From assembly GCA_017533785.1 (NCBI GenBank), contig JAFWII010000009.1:22175-86174 (forward strand): 64,000 nucleotides of DNA. The letters run 5' to 3'. The stretch comes from Erysipelotrichaceae bacterium. Its GTDB lineage: Bacteria; Bacillota_I; Bacilli_A; Erysipelotrichales; Erysipelotrichaceae. The notes below the pieces were generated by a model. It searched no databases. It had not been told where the DNA came from and saw only the letters and a program-made list of their open reading frames with translations. The translations under genes and the position numbers were made by a program. Below, piece after piece: positions 50,831-60,517 of the stretch (positions are counted from its first letter, which is position 1; every line of letters begins with the position of its first letter).

Positions 50831-53776
50831 ATGAAGAAATTCTTCTCAAATAAAACGAATATCCTTTTGTCGATTCTCCTCATAGCGATCCTGACAGGCA
50901 TCATCTTTCTGATCGCTTCCTTCTTCGAGAAGCCGAAGATCTACGCGATCGACTACTCCAAGCTCACCGAGCAGGAGATCACCGCCTGGGCGGAAAAAGA
51001 GGGGATCACCGGGGAAAACCTGCAGATCAGCTACCAGTACGACGAAACCGTCGAAAAGGGACGCCCGGTCTCGCAGAAACCGAAGGAAGGCGAAGAGATC
51101 AAGGATATCCTGAGCATCGTCATTTCCCAGGGTCCTGACCCGACAAGAGCCGTCGAACTGCCGCCGCTCGACAGCATGACCAAGGAAACGATCGCTTCCT
51201 GGTTCCAGAAAAACCATTTCACCGATGTGACATATGAGTATGTCCTCGATCCGACGCATCCGAAAGACACCGTTCTGGCGCTGAACGCGACCGGCAGTGT
51301 CAAACGCGAGACGCCGATCCTGGTCACTCTGTCCGCGGGCGAGGAAGCCGAGAACGTGAAGATCACGGTCCCGGATTTCTCCACCTATTCAAAAGCGAAT
51401 ATCACCGCCTGGGGCGAAAGCAATCAGGTCAATGTTAAATTCGTCAATGTCTTCAGCGATACCGTCGCTGAAGGCAGCGTCATCGATCAGGGAACGCGCG
51501 CCGGCGCTGAAGTCACTCCGGGTTCCACGATCACGGTCACGATCTCCAGCGGCAAGGCAGTCGAACTGGCAGATCTCTACAACATGACCGCCTCTGAGGC
51601 GAAAGCCTGGGCTGACAAGAACAACATCACCCTGAACTTCATCAACTACTATTCCAGCGAAGTCGCTGAAGGAAAGATCATCTCGACGAGCCCGAAGGCT
51701 CATACGCTGATCTCGAGCGGTTCGACCGTCCGTGTCTACATCTCGATCGGCAAGGATCCGGCAGACGATATGGTCAAGGTCGATGACCAGCATGTCGGTG
51801 TCAGCGAATCCGCTTTCCTGGACTACATCAGTTCACTCGGTCTGAAAGTTCAGAAGCAGTCCTATGCCTACTATTCCTCGCAGATCGACAAAGACCATAT
51901 CTTCTATTACGACGACGGGGAATTCAAGAAAGGTTCAACGATCTCCTACGCACTGTCCGCCGGTCCGTTCGAACTCGATCTGACGAAGATCGAAGGCAAG
52001 ACGAGAAGCGAAGTGAACAGCTACATGTACGAGATCAATAACCTGAACGGACATCTCGCGATCACCTTCACTGAAGAAGAAAGCACCAACCGGGTCGACG
52101 GGACCGTTTATGACTGCAAGACGACGACCGGCGCTCCGTTCTATGAAGTCGCATGTAAGGTCGCTGTCAACGAAAACGGTTCTTCGACCGGCGAAACATA
52201 CTGGATCGATTTCGATCCCAACGGTGGCAGCGGCACGATGAACAGAGTCACTGTTCCGGCCGGTTCCAAATACAAGCTTCCTGACTGCACCTTTACCGCA
52301 CCTGCGGGCAAGACCTTCGACAAGTGGGATGAAGGCAAGGCAGGGGATACCGTTACCGTCAACAGCAACCGCCGCATGATCGCCCAGTGGAAAGACAAGA
52401 CCGCCGGGCAGACCTTCTGGATCGACTTCGATCCGAACGGAGGCTCTGGAAACATGGCGAGAGTCACCGTTGAAGCGGGTTCCAATTACAAACTCCCGGA
52501 ATGCACCTTCACTCCGCCGGCCGGAAAAGAATTCGACAAGTGGGACGAAGGCAAAGCCGGTGATACCGTTGCCGTATACAGCAACCGCCGCATGATCGCG
52601 CAGTGGAAGGATAAGAGCAGCACACAGACTTACTGGGTCGCCTTTGATCCTAACGGCGGCAGCGGCACGATGGCTACCGTTACTGTGACTGCTGGTTCCA
52701 GCTACAAACTTCCTGAATGCACCTTCACCCCGCCGGCCGGAAAAGAGTTCGACAAGTGGGATGAGGGACGCGCAGGCGAATCCGTTACTGTCAACAGCAA
52801 CCGCCGGATGATCGCTCAATGGAAGGATAAGGGCTCCACCCAGACCTACTGGATCGATTTCGACCCGAACGGAGGCTCTGGAAACATGGCGAGAGTCACC
52901 GTTACGGCAGGATCGAGCTATAAGCTTCCGAACTGTACATTCACTCCACCGGCAGGCAAAGAGTTCGACAAGTGGGATGAGGGCAGAGCAGGTGAGACCA
53001 TTACCGTCAACCGAAACAGCCGCATGATCGCCCAGTGGAAGGATAAATCCACGACCCAGACCTACTGGATCGACTTTGATCCGAACGGAGGTTCAGGAAC
53101 GATGGCGCGGGTGACCGTGACCGCCGGCTCCAGTTACAAACTTCCGAACTGCACCTTCACTCCACCGGCAGGCAAAGAGTTCGACAAGTGGGATGAGGGC
53201 AGAGCAGGTGAGACCATTACCATCAACCGAAACAGCCGCATGATCGCCCAGTGGAAGGATAAATCATCGACTCCGACGCCGACGCCCACTACGACCCCGG
53301 CGACCACTTACTGGATCGACTTCGATCCGAACGGAGGTTCGGGAACGATGTCCAGAGTCACCGTCACTGCGGGATCGAACTACAAACTGCCGAACTGCAC
53401 CTTCACGGCACCAGCCGGCAAGGAATTTGAGAAGTGGGACGAAGGCTACGCCGGAGATACGGTCACGATCAACAGCAACCGCCGGATGATCGCCCAGTGG
53501 AAGAACAAGGGTGGCAGTTCGACTTCCTATCTGCCGCCTCTGGAGATCCTGGACGGCGTAGGCGGAAACTCCTACCAGGAGAAGAAGACGAATCTGCAGA
53601 ACAGCTCGTTCTTAAGTCCGTTCACCAACGTCTCCTATGTCTCGACGACATCGCGCGACTACAGTGCCGGAACGATCATCTCGGTCTCGGTCTACGGCAG
53701 CACGAGCTATGATGCCGGAGACTATCCGGTCGACGTGCCGATCGTCATCACGATCTCGAGCGGCTACGCGAACTAA
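50831..53776 (+). CDS. Membrane-anchored PASTA protein with six InlB-like repeats
   Basis: 981 residues. A short basic start and a single membrane anchor (about 13-33) lead to four or five PASTA-like modules (about 40-440), each holding blocks such as VAEGSVIDQGTRAG. Six tandem repeats at 456-895 of the Listeria-Bacteroides/InlB B-repeat type follow (FDPNGGSG ... AGKEFDKWDEG ... RMIAQWK), then one more PASTA-like module at the C-terminus. There is no kinase domain, unlike PrkC/Stk1. It probably spans the wall and binds peptidoglycan or another surface partner. GGAGG precedes the ATG. Confidence 0.85.
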   Translation: MKKFFSNKTNILLSILLIAILTGIIFLIASFFEKPKIYAIDYSKLTEQEITAWAEKEGITGENLQISYQYDETVEKGRPVSQKPKEGEEIKDILSIVISQGPDPTRAVELPPLDSMTKETIASWFQKNHFTDVTYEYVLDPTHPKDTVLALNATGSVKRETPILVTLSAGEEAENVKITVPDFSTYSKANITAWGESNQVNVKFVNVFSDTVAEGSVIDQGTRAGAEVTPGSTITVTISSGKAVELADLYNMTASEAKAWADKNNITLNFINYYSSEVAEGKIISTSPKAHTLISSGSTVRVYISIGKDPADDMVKVDDQHVGVSESAFLDYISSLGLKVQKQSYAYYSSQIDKDHIFYYDDGEFKKGSTISYALSAGPFELDLTKIEGKTRSEVNSYMYEINNLNGHLAITFTEEESTNRVDGTVYDCKTTTGAPFYEVACKVAVNENGSSTGETYWIDFDPNGGSGTMNRVTVPAGSKYKLPDCTFTAPAGKTFDKWDEGKAGDTVTVNSNRRMIAQWKDKTAGQTFWIDFDPNGGSGNMARVTVEAGSNYKLPECTFTPPAGKEFDKWDEGKAGDTVAVYSNRRMIAQWKDKSSTQTYWVAFDPNGGSGTMATVTVTAGSSYKLPECTFTPPAGKEFDKWDEGRAGESVTVNSNRRMIAQWKDKGSTQTYWIDFDPNGGSGNMARVTVTAGSSYKLPNCTFTPPAGKEFDKWDEGRAGETITVNRNSRMIAQWKDKSTTQTYWIDFDPNGGSGTMARVTVTAGSSYKLPNCTFTPPAGKEFDKWDEGRAGETITINRNSRMIAQWKDKSSTPTPTPTTTPATTYWIDFDPNGGSGTMSRVTVTAGSNYKLPNCTFTAPAGKEFEKWDEGYAGDTVTINSNRRMIAQWKNKGGSSTSYLPPLEILDGVGGNSYQEKKTNLQNSSFLSPFTNVSYVSTTSRDYSAGTIISVSVYGSTSYDAGDYPVDVPIVITISSGYAN
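52196..53515 (+). repeat. Six in-gene tandem repeats, 216-bp period
   Basis: Unit starts at 52196, 52412, 52628, 52844, 53060 and 53306. The first four steps are exactly 216 bp (72 codons); the fifth is 246 bp because of a Thr/Pro linker before the last unit. Each unit has one cysteine, in the CTFT block. The later halves of units 4 and 5 are almost identical at DNA level. Confidence 0.9.
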
Positions 53777-53801
53777 AGCCAGACAACCAGTCAAAGAAAA
53801 G

Positions 53802-53827
53802 ACCCGGGTCCTCAGGATCCGGGTTTT
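53802..53827 (+). terminator. Terminator of the surface-protein cluster
   Basis: ACCCGGGTCC-TCA-GGATCCGGGT stem followed by TTTTAAT. Confidence 0.8.
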
Positions 53828-53926
53828 TAATGAAAAGCCAGCCGGTAAAGATTTGCGACGGGAACGAACTATGAAAAAATCTTTCTTTACACTCCTCAGA
53901 CTATAGAAATAGCAGGGCGAAAGCGG

Positions 53927-53938
53927 TATAATTATAAT
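53927..53938 (+). promoter_or_regulatory. Two adjacent -10 boxes before the PFOR gene
   Basis: TATAAT occurs back to back at 53927-53932 and 53933-53938. Either could serve the PFOR gene, whose AGGAGGG Shine-Dalgarno follows at 53957-53963. Confidence 0.55.
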
Positions 53939-53968
53939 GTTAATATGCTAACAAGCAGGAGGGAAAAT

Positions 53969-56900
53969 ATGCCAAAATCATTCATGTCGATGGATGGTAA
54001 TACAGCGACCGCTCATGTAGCGTATGCGTTTACTGAGGTTGCATGTATCTATCCGATCACACCTTCGTCTCCTATGGCAGAATCGATCGATGCCTGGGCG
54101 ACGCAGGGAAGAAAGAACATTTTCAACAGCGAAGTAAAAGTTGTTGAAATGCAGGCTGAAGGTGGTGCTGCCGGTGCCGTTCACGGCGCTCTGCAGGGCG
54201 GTGCTCTGGCTTCCACATTCACAGCTTCGCAAGGCCTCTTACTGATGATCCCGAACCTCTACAAGTGGGCCGGTGAACTTCTCCCGGGTGTTCTGCACGT
54301 TTCCGCACGTTCGCTCGCTGGCCGTTCTCTGTCCATCTTCGGTGACCACCAGGATATCTATGCATGCCGTCAGACAGGCGTCTGCATGATCGCATCCCAT
54401 TCCGTTCAGGAAGCGATGGATCTTGCCGGTGTCGCTCATCTGTCCGCGATCAAAGGCTCACTGCCGTTCATCCACTTCTTTGACGGCTTCCGCACCAGCC
54501 ATGAGATCCAGAAAGTCGAAGTCATGGACTATGACTATCTGAAGAGCCTCGTTGACTGGGACGCTGTTGCGCATTTCAAGGCAAAAGCATTAAATCCGCA
54601 TAACAATCCGGTCGCACGCGGTGGCGCCGAGAACGACGATATCTACTTCCCGGCTCGTGAAGCGCAGAACTGCTACTATGAAGCGATCCCGGATATCGTA
54701 GCCGGCTACATGGCGGAGATCTCCAAGCATACAGGCAGAGAATACGCTCCGTTCACATACTATGGTTCCCCGACCGCTGAAAACATCATCATCGCGATGG
54801 GTTCCGTTACCGAGACGATCAAAGAGACGATCGACACCCTCAACGCTGAAGGCAGAAACGTCGGTCTCGTCAAGGTCCACCTCTACCGTCCGTTCTCCAC
54901 GAAGTACCTGGAGAAGGTCCTCCCGGCAACCGTCAAGAAGATCGCTGTCCTCGACAGAACGATCGAAGCCGGTGCAAGAGAACCGTTATATCTGGATGTC
55001 GTCAGCGCTCTGAAAGACCGCAAGGATCTGCAGATCATCGGCGGCCGCTACGGTCTGTCCTCCAGAAATACAGCTCCGAACCAGATCAAGGCTGTCTACG
55101 ACGAACTCGACAAGGGCGTCATGAAGGATCCTTTCACAGTCGGTATCAACGACGATGTCTACCATCTGTCTCTTGATCTCGATGAGGAATTCCAGAACAA
55201 GCATGACTACACTTCCTGTCTGTTCTTCGGTCTTGGTTCCGACGGTACTGTTTCCGCCAACAAGTCTTCCATCAAGATCATCGGCGACAATACCGATCAG
55301 TATGCCCAGGCTTACTTCCAGTACGACTCGAAGAAGGCCGGCGGTGTCACCAGATCCCACCTGCGTTTTGGTCCGACACCGATCCGTTCCACATACTACA
55401 TCGAAGATGCGGACTTCATCTCCTGCTCGCTCGATGAATACTGCTACAAGTATGATATGGTCCGCCAGCTGAAGAAGGGCGGCACCTTCCTCCTGAACAC
55501 TTCCTACAAAGCGGAAGAGCTCGAAGAGAAACTGCCGGGCGCTCTGCTTGCCGGACTCGCTAAGAAGAACGCGAAGTTCTATATCATCGACGCTACCGAG
55601 ATCGCACAGGAGATCGGCATGGGCCGTCGTACCAACACGATCCTGCAGTCTGCCTTCTTCGCTCTGAACGAGCAGATCATGCCGTATGAGACTTCCCTCA
55701 AGCTCATGAAGGAAATGGCCAAGAAATCCTACCTGAAGAAAGGTCAGGAGATCGTTGACCTGAACTACAAGGCGATCGACATGGGCAAAGACGGACTGGT
55801 CAAGGTCGAAGTCAAGCCGGAATGGGCACAGCTGCCGGTCAAGAGCTTCATGACCGAAAGCGGCGATGAGTACTTCGATGTTCATGTCCAGGCCATCAAC
55901 AAGCTCACCAGCTATGACCTCCCGGTCAGCAACTTCCTGAAGAACGGTCTGGAAGACGGTTCCCTCCAGCCGAACGTTTCCTTCCGCGAGAAGAGAACGA
56001 TCGCTGCGCAGGTCCCGACCTGGGATCCGGACAAGTGTATCCAGTGTAACTTCTGTGCCTTTGTATGTCCGCACGCTGTCATCCGTCCGGTCCTTCTGAC
56101 AGACGAAGAGATCGCGGCTGCACCGATGGAATTCAAGACCGCCAAGGCGATCGGCAAGGGCGCTGAAAACCTGAAGTTCCGTATCCAGGTATCCCCGGCG
56201 AACTGTACAGGCTGCGGTCTGTGTGTCCATGAATGTCCTGGCAAGGCAGGCCAGAAGGCCCTCAGCCTCGCTGACATCAAGACAAAACTCGATCAGGAAC
56301 CTCTGGCCGATTACCTGTTCAAGGAGATCGAACCGAAGAAGGATATCTTCCCGAAGACCAACGTCAAGGGTTCCCAGTTCCTGAAACCTTACTTCGAAGT
56401 TTCCGGCGCATGCCCGGGCTGCGGTGAAACACCGTATACAAAACTGGCTTCCCAGTTCTTCGGAAAAGACATGCTGATCGCGAACGCGACAGGCTGCTCC
56501 AGTATCTATTCCGGTTCCACTCCGTCCTCTCCGTTCGTTAAGGACAAAGACGGCAACGGTCCGGCATGGGCGAACTCTCTGTTCGAAGACAACGCCGAAT
56601 ACGGTTTCGGTATGGCGATCGCACAGAACTACAAGCAGGCACGCATCTACGAGATCATGGAAAAGAACCTCGAAGGCGACTGCAGAGATGTCTTCCAGCG
56701 CTATCTCGATGCGAAGGATGACCGTGATGCGCAGCGCGCCCTCAAGGACGAACTGCTCGAAGCAGTCAGAGCTTCCGATAACGAAGCTGTCAAGGAACTC
56801 CTCCGCTATGAAAAGGATCTCGTCGGTAAATCCGTATGGATCATCGGCGGCGACGGCTGGGCATACGATATCGGTTACGGCGGACTTGACCACGTCATGG

Positions 56901-57475
56901 CCAACAACCTGAACGTCAACGTCATGGTCCTCGATACTGAAGTCTACTCCAACACCGGCGGTCAGTCCTCCAAGGCTACCCAGTCCGCGGCGATCGCGAA
57001 ATTCGCAGCCGGCGGTAAGGCAACGGCCAAGAAGGATATGGGCATGATCTTCATGCAGTACGGCACAGTCTACGTCGCATCCGTTGCGATGGGCGCAAAC
57101 CGTCAGCAGACGATCAACGCCATGATCGAAGCAGAAAGCTACGATGGTCCGTCGATCATCATCGCTTACTCTCCGTGTCAGGCACACGGTATCAAGGGCG
57201 GTCTGGAGAACCATCAGCTGGTCCAGGCCAAGGCTGTCGAATGCGGCTACACGACCCTGTACCGTTACGACCCGCGTAAGGAACATCCGTTAACGATCGA
57301 TTCCAAGGAACCGAAGTTCGAACTCTTCAAGGACTTCCTGAAGAATGAGAACCGCTACGCTCAGCTGATCCAGCTGAAGGGCGAAGAAGTTGCGGACGAA
57401 ATGTTCGAAAAGACCAGAAAAGACGCTGAAAAACGTTATAAGAGACTGGTCGAATTCAAGAACTCCCTCGGTTAA
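53969..57475 (+). CDS. nifJ: Pyruvate:ferredoxin oxidoreductase, single-chain
   Basis: 1168-residue homodimeric-type enzyme oxidising pyruvate to acetyl-CoA with reduction of ferredoxin, a hallmark of anaerobic metabolism. Domains in order: pyrimidine-binding domain with YPITPSSPM, domain II, gamma domain with GGVTRSHLRFG, two 4Fe-4S motifs (CIQCNFCAFVCP and CTGCGLCVHECP), then the thiamine-diphosphate domain with GDGWAYDIGYGGLDH and VLDTEVYSNTGGQSSK. ATG at 53969 is preferred over 53945 for its Shine-Dalgarno. Codon style implies high expression. Confidence 0.96.
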   Translation: MPKSFMSMDGNTATAHVAYAFTEVACIYPITPSSPMAESIDAWATQGRKNIFNSEVKVVEMQAEGGAAGAVHGALQGGALASTFTASQGLLLMIPNLYKWAGELLPGVLHVSARSLAGRSLSIFGDHQDIYACRQTGVCMIASHSVQEAMDLAGVAHLSAIKGSLPFIHFFDGFRTSHEIQKVEVMDYDYLKSLVDWDAVAHFKAKALNPHNNPVARGGAENDDIYFPAREAQNCYYEAIPDIVAGYMAEISKHTGREYAPFTYYGSPTAENIIIAMGSVTETIKETIDTLNAEGRNVGLVKVHLYRPFSTKYLEKVLPATVKKIAVLDRTIEAGAREPLYLDVVSALKDRKDLQIIGGRYGLSSRNTAPNQIKAVYDELDKGVMKDPFTVGINDDVYHLSLDLDEEFQNKHDYTSCLFFGLGSDGTVSANKSSIKIIGDNTDQYAQAYFQYDSKKAGGVTRSHLRFGPTPIRSTYYIEDADFISCSLDEYCYKYDMVRQLKKGGTFLLNTSYKAEELEEKLPGALLAGLAKKNAKFYIIDATEIAQEIGMGRRTNTILQSAFFALNEQIMPYETSLKLMKEMAKKSYLKKGQEIVDLNYKAIDMGKDGLVKVEVKPEWAQLPVKSFMTESGDEYFDVHVQAINKLTSYDLPVSNFLKNGLEDGSLQPNVSFREKRTIAAQVPTWDPDKCIQCNFCAFVCPHAVIRPVLLTDEEIAAAPMEFKTAKAIGKGAENLKFRIQVSPANCTGCGLCVHECPGKAGQKALSLADIKTKLDQEPLADYLFKEIEPKKDIFPKTNVKGSQFLKPYFEVSGACPGCGETPYTKLASQFFGKDMLIANATGCSSIYSGSTPSSPFVKDKDGNGPAWANSLFEDNAEYGFGMAIAQNYKQARIYEIMEKNLEGDCRDVFQRYLDAKDDRDAQRALKDELLEAVRASDNEAVKELLRYEKDLVGKSVWIIGGDGWAYDIGYGGLDHVMANNLNVNVMVLDTEVYSNTGGQSSKATQSAAIAKFAAGGKATAKKDMGMIFMQYGTVYVASVAMGANRQQTINAMIEAESYDGPSIIIAYSPCQAHGIKGGLENHQLVQAKAVECGYTTLYRYDPRKEHPLTIDSKEPKFELFKDFLKNENRYAQLIQLKGEEVADEMFEKTRKDAEKRYKRLVEFKNSLG

Positions 57476-57490
57476 TCTAAAGAAGTTACA

Positions 57491-57519
57491 GGCTGCCGGC
57501 TGACCGGCAGCCTTTTCTT
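57491..57519 (+). terminator. Terminator after PFOR
   Basis: GGCTGCCGG-CTGA-CCGGCAGCC followed by TTTTCTT. Confidence 0.85.
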
Positions 57520-57583
57520 ATGCCGGAAGGGCGGGACTGGCGGCAGCGGATGCTTTTCGTTATACTATAGTTTAGGTATTACT

Positions 57584-59563
57584 ATGAGAGTCGCATTATT
57601 TACAGATACATATCTTCCGGATATCAACGGTGTTGTCTCTTCGATCGAGCTCCTGCGCAAGAAGCTGGAGGAAAAGGGACATGAAGCCTATGTTGTCTCG
57701 ACCCGGCCCGGCCTTTTCAAGGTCAAAAAAGAGGGCAGGATCATCCGTCTTCCCGGCATCGAATTGAAGAGTCTCTACGGCTATAAACTCGCCAGTCCGG
57801 CGCATATGCTGGTGCTGGACGAGCTTGAGGAGATGAACTTCGATCTTTTTCACGTGCACACCGAATTCGGCGTCGGCATCTTCGCCAGCATCGCGGCGAA
57901 ACAGCTGCACGTCCCGCTGGTGCGCACTTATCACACGACGTATGAGGACTATACGCATTACGTCAATGTCCTGCACGTCGAATCCTTCGACAAGGTCGCG
58001 AAAAAACTCGTCGGTGTCCTTTCCCGTCAGTACGGGGACGACTGTCTGCGTCTGATCGCGCCCAGCAAAAAGACCGCGAATATGCTGAAGGGGTACGGCG
58101 TCAGCACGCCCATCAGCATCCTTCCTACCGGTGTCGAACTCAAGCGTTTCTCCCCGGACCTCTTTACCGAAGAGGATACCCGCAGGATCCGTACGGAACT
58201 CGGGATCGGTGATGACGAGAAGATGGTGCTCTATGTCGGCCGGATCGCCCAGGAGAAAAGCCTGGTGCTGCTTCTGGAAGCATTTAAGCTGATCAAGGAG
58301 GAAGGGATTAAGGCCAAGTTCGTCGTGATCGGCGGAGGACCGCAGCTGGAAGAGCTCAGAAGCCTCGCCAAAACATTATCGATCGATGATATCGTTATAT
58401 TTACGGACAAAAAGCCCTTTGTGGAAGTCCCGGCATATTACCATGCTGCGGATCTGTTCACCAGCGCCTCCCAGACCGAGACGCAGGGCATGACCTATGT
58501 GGAAGCCCTGGCCAGCGGTACGCCGGTCCTGGCGCGCCATGACGAAGTCCTCGAGGAGCTGATCGGCGAAGGAAGAAACGGCTACTTCTTTGACGATAAG
58601 GAAGAATTTGTTGAGAAGCTGAAACAGTTCCTTTCCCTGAGCGGAGAGGAGCTGAAGGCAATGCAGCAGAACGCGCTTCAGGAATCGAAGATCTACGATG
58701 CCGACGTCTATGTCGAGAATATGCTGAAGCTTTATGAGGAGACGATCAGGGAATACGAATCCTCCTATGTCGTCAAAAGCATCTCTCTGAAGAACGATGT
58801 CGTGCATCTGACTCTGAACAACGGCAAGAACGAAGAAAAGGTGATGGTCTCGCTGGAGACCTATTACCAGCTCGGCATCCGCAAGGATGACAAACTGACG
58901 GCTGCCCAGTATGAGCGGCTGAAGAACGAGGAGAACTTCGTCAAGGCCTACCGGGCTGCGCTGAAGCGTATCTCCGCCAGAGACTATACCGTGAAGCAGA
59001 TGCGTGAATATCTGCGTGACAAACAGGAGCTTCCGGAAGAAGAGATCGACGAGATCGTCGAAAAGCTCGAAGAGAAGGGCATGCTGGACGACCGCCGCTA
59101 CGTGATCGAAAAGCGCGACCATTTCGAGGCCATCCTGCTTTCACGGAAGCAGATGACAGCCCGCCTGCGCAAAGCCGGGATCGCGCCGGAGATCATCGAA
59201 GAATGCCTGGACAGCGAAGACAGCGAAGCGGACAAAGCGCTGCGTCGGGCCCAGAAACATCAGAAATCGATCCGCAACAAATCGCTGCTCGTCAAGAAGC
59301 AGACGATCAAGCGGAAACTTTACGAAGAGGGATTCAGCAGCGAGGACATCCAGGAAGCGATGTCGATGCTGGACTTCGCGGAAGACGCATTCGCGGAAGA
59401 AACTGTCTTAAAGAGCGAGTGTTCAAAGATCCGCCGCCGGCTGGAACGGAAATACAGCGGCACACAGCTGCGCAACCGCTTATACCAGTCGCTGCTGGCG
59501 AAAGGATTTGCGAACGATGCCGTATATGCACTGATCAATGGAATGGAGTGGGAAGATGACTAA
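57584..59563 (+). CDS. Fusion of a GT4 glycosyltransferase and a RecX domain
   Basis: 659 residues in one uninterrupted frame. Residues 1-390 form a GT-B glycosyltransferase: FTDTYLPDINGVVSSI, HVHTEFGVGIFA, and the EALASGTPVLA donor-site motif, most like diacylglycerol glucosyltransferases. Residues about 396-655 match RecX: VVHLTLNNG, the LGIRKDDKLT segment, AYRAALKRISARDYTVKQMREYL and EKGMLDDRRY, then further three-helix repeats. RecX normally modulates RecA and is free-standing. A TATACT or TATAGT -10 lies 12-18 bases before the ATG, with only AGGT as a ribosome site. It overlaps yhaM by 8 bases. Confidence 0.85.
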   Translation: MRVALFTDTYLPDINGVVSSIELLRKKLEEKGHEAYVVSTRPGLFKVKKEGRIIRLPGIELKSLYGYKLASPAHMLVLDELEEMNFDLFHVHTEFGVGIFASIAAKQLHVPLVRTYHTTYEDYTHYVNVLHVESFDKVAKKLVGVLSRQYGDDCLRLIAPSKKTANMLKGYGVSTPISILPTGVELKRFSPDLFTEEDTRRIRTELGIGDDEKMVLYVGRIAQEKSLVLLLEAFKLIKEEGIKAKFVVIGGGPQLEELRSLAKTLSIDDIVIFTDKKPFVEVPAYYHAADLFTSASQTETQGMTYVEALASGTPVLARHDEVLEELIGEGRNGYFFDDKEEFVEKLKQFLSLSGEELKAMQQNALQESKIYDADVYVENMLKLYEETIREYESSYVVKSISLKNDVVHLTLNNGKNEEKVMVSLETYYQLGIRKDDKLTAAQYERLKNEENFVKAYRAALKRISARDYTVKQMREYLRDKQELPEEEIDEIVEKLEEKGMLDDRRYVIEKRDHFEAILLSRKQMTARLRKAGIAPEIIEECLDSEDSEADKALRRAQKHQKSIRNKSLLVKKQTIKRKLYEEGFSSEDIQEAMSMLDFAEDAFAEETVLKSECSKIRRRLERKYSGTQLRNRLYQSLLAKGFANDAVYALINGMEWEDD

Positions 59564-60488
59564 GGTAATTGATTTTAAAGAAGGCGAACACGTAACGACG
59601 CCTTTACTGCTGACATCCGCCGTTAAGGGAACGACGAACAGCGGCGCGCCGTATATGACGCTGACTCTGCAGGATGACACCAAGGCGATCGAAGCGAAAT
59701 ACTGGGACATCCGTCCGGAAATGGAAAAGCTTCTGAAGAGCGGAAAGATCTATACCTTTACCCTGGAGATCATCCGCTACCGCAACGCCCTGCAGGCGAA
59801 AGTCGTCAGTGTTTTTCCGGCAGATGAGGGCGACCTCAAGCTGGAGGACTTCCTTTCGAAATCGCCCGTCAGCAAGGTCGAACTGCGCAACGTGATCGAA
59901 GAGGCGATCTCCTCGATCGAAAATGAAAAGATCGCCAAGATCGTAACGGCAGTCATGAACTATTACGAGAAAGACTTCTATTCCTATCCCGCTGCCAGCA
60001 AGATCCACCATGAATTCATGGGCGGTCTGGCGACCCATGTCGCCGGCATGCTGAAGCTCGCCAGAGCGATCTGCGAGATCTATCCGGAATGCTCCAGAGA
60101 CTATCTCTACGCAGGCGTGATCCTGCACGACCTGGGTAAGATCGAGGAACTGTCTTCCCCGGTCGTTCCGGAATACACCGTGGAAGGAAAGCTGCTCGGC
60201 CATATCTCCATCCTTGCCGGCAGACTGCTCGAGATCGGCGACAGCCTGGGCTACGGCGACAGCGAAGAACTGCTGCTTCTGCGCCATATGGTGCTGAGCC
60301 ATCACGGTCAGCTCGAATACGGTTCTCCGGTCCGTCCGGAAACGATCGAGGCGGAACTGCTGAACTATATCGACAATATCGATGCCCGGATGAACATCCT
60401 GGACAAGGCATTCAAGCAGATCGAGACCGGTGAATTCACACAAAAACTGTTTGCTTTGGACAATCGCAGTTTCTATAAACACAACTAG
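59556..60488 (+). CDS. yhaM: 3'-5' exoribonuclease YhaM
   Basis: 310 residues: an N-terminal OB-fold (about 15-90) and an HD-domain nuclease. HD ligands are seen in GLATHVAGM, VILHDLGK and VLSHHGQLEYGSP, matching YhaM/CbfA. It trims RNA, and in some relatives DNA, from the 3' end. The ATG at 59556 was chosen because homologues begin near this point and GGAGTGGG precedes it; it overlaps the glycosyltransferase-RecX stop. Confidence 0.9.
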   Translation: MTKVIDFKEGEHVTTPLLLTSAVKGTTNSGAPYMTLTLQDDTKAIEAKYWDIRPEMEKLLKSGKIYTFTLEIIRYRNALQAKVVSVFPADEGDLKLEDFLSKSPVSKVELRNVIEEAISSIENEKIAKIVTAVMNYYEKDFYSYPAASKIHHEFMGGLATHVAGMLKLARAICEIYPECSRDYLYAGVILHDLGKIEELSSPVVPEYTVEGKLLGHISILAGRLLEIGDSLGYGDSEELLLLRHMVLSHHGQLEYGSPVRPETIEAELLNYIDNIDARMNILDKAFKQIETGEFTQKLFALDNRSFYKHN

Positions 60489-60496
60489 CTTTTTGT

Positions 60497-60504
60497 GCTA
60501 TACT
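60497..60504 (+). promoter_or_regulatory. Extended -10 promoter of tRNA-Pro
   Basis: GCTATACT preceded by T gives TGCTATACT; hexamer 60499-60504, 13 bases before the tRNA 5' end. Confidence 0.5.
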
Positions 60505-60517
60505 ATTAGAAGTCTTT

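Noticed and set aside
52196..53515. CRISPR-like or intergenic repeat array
   Set aside because: The 216-bp periodicity is entirely in frame and encodes protein repeats.
53871..53906. 11-codon ORF MKKSFFTLLRL before PFOR
   Set aside because: It lies upstream of the PFOR -10 boxes, so it is not in that transcript, and it has no promoter of its own that I can support.
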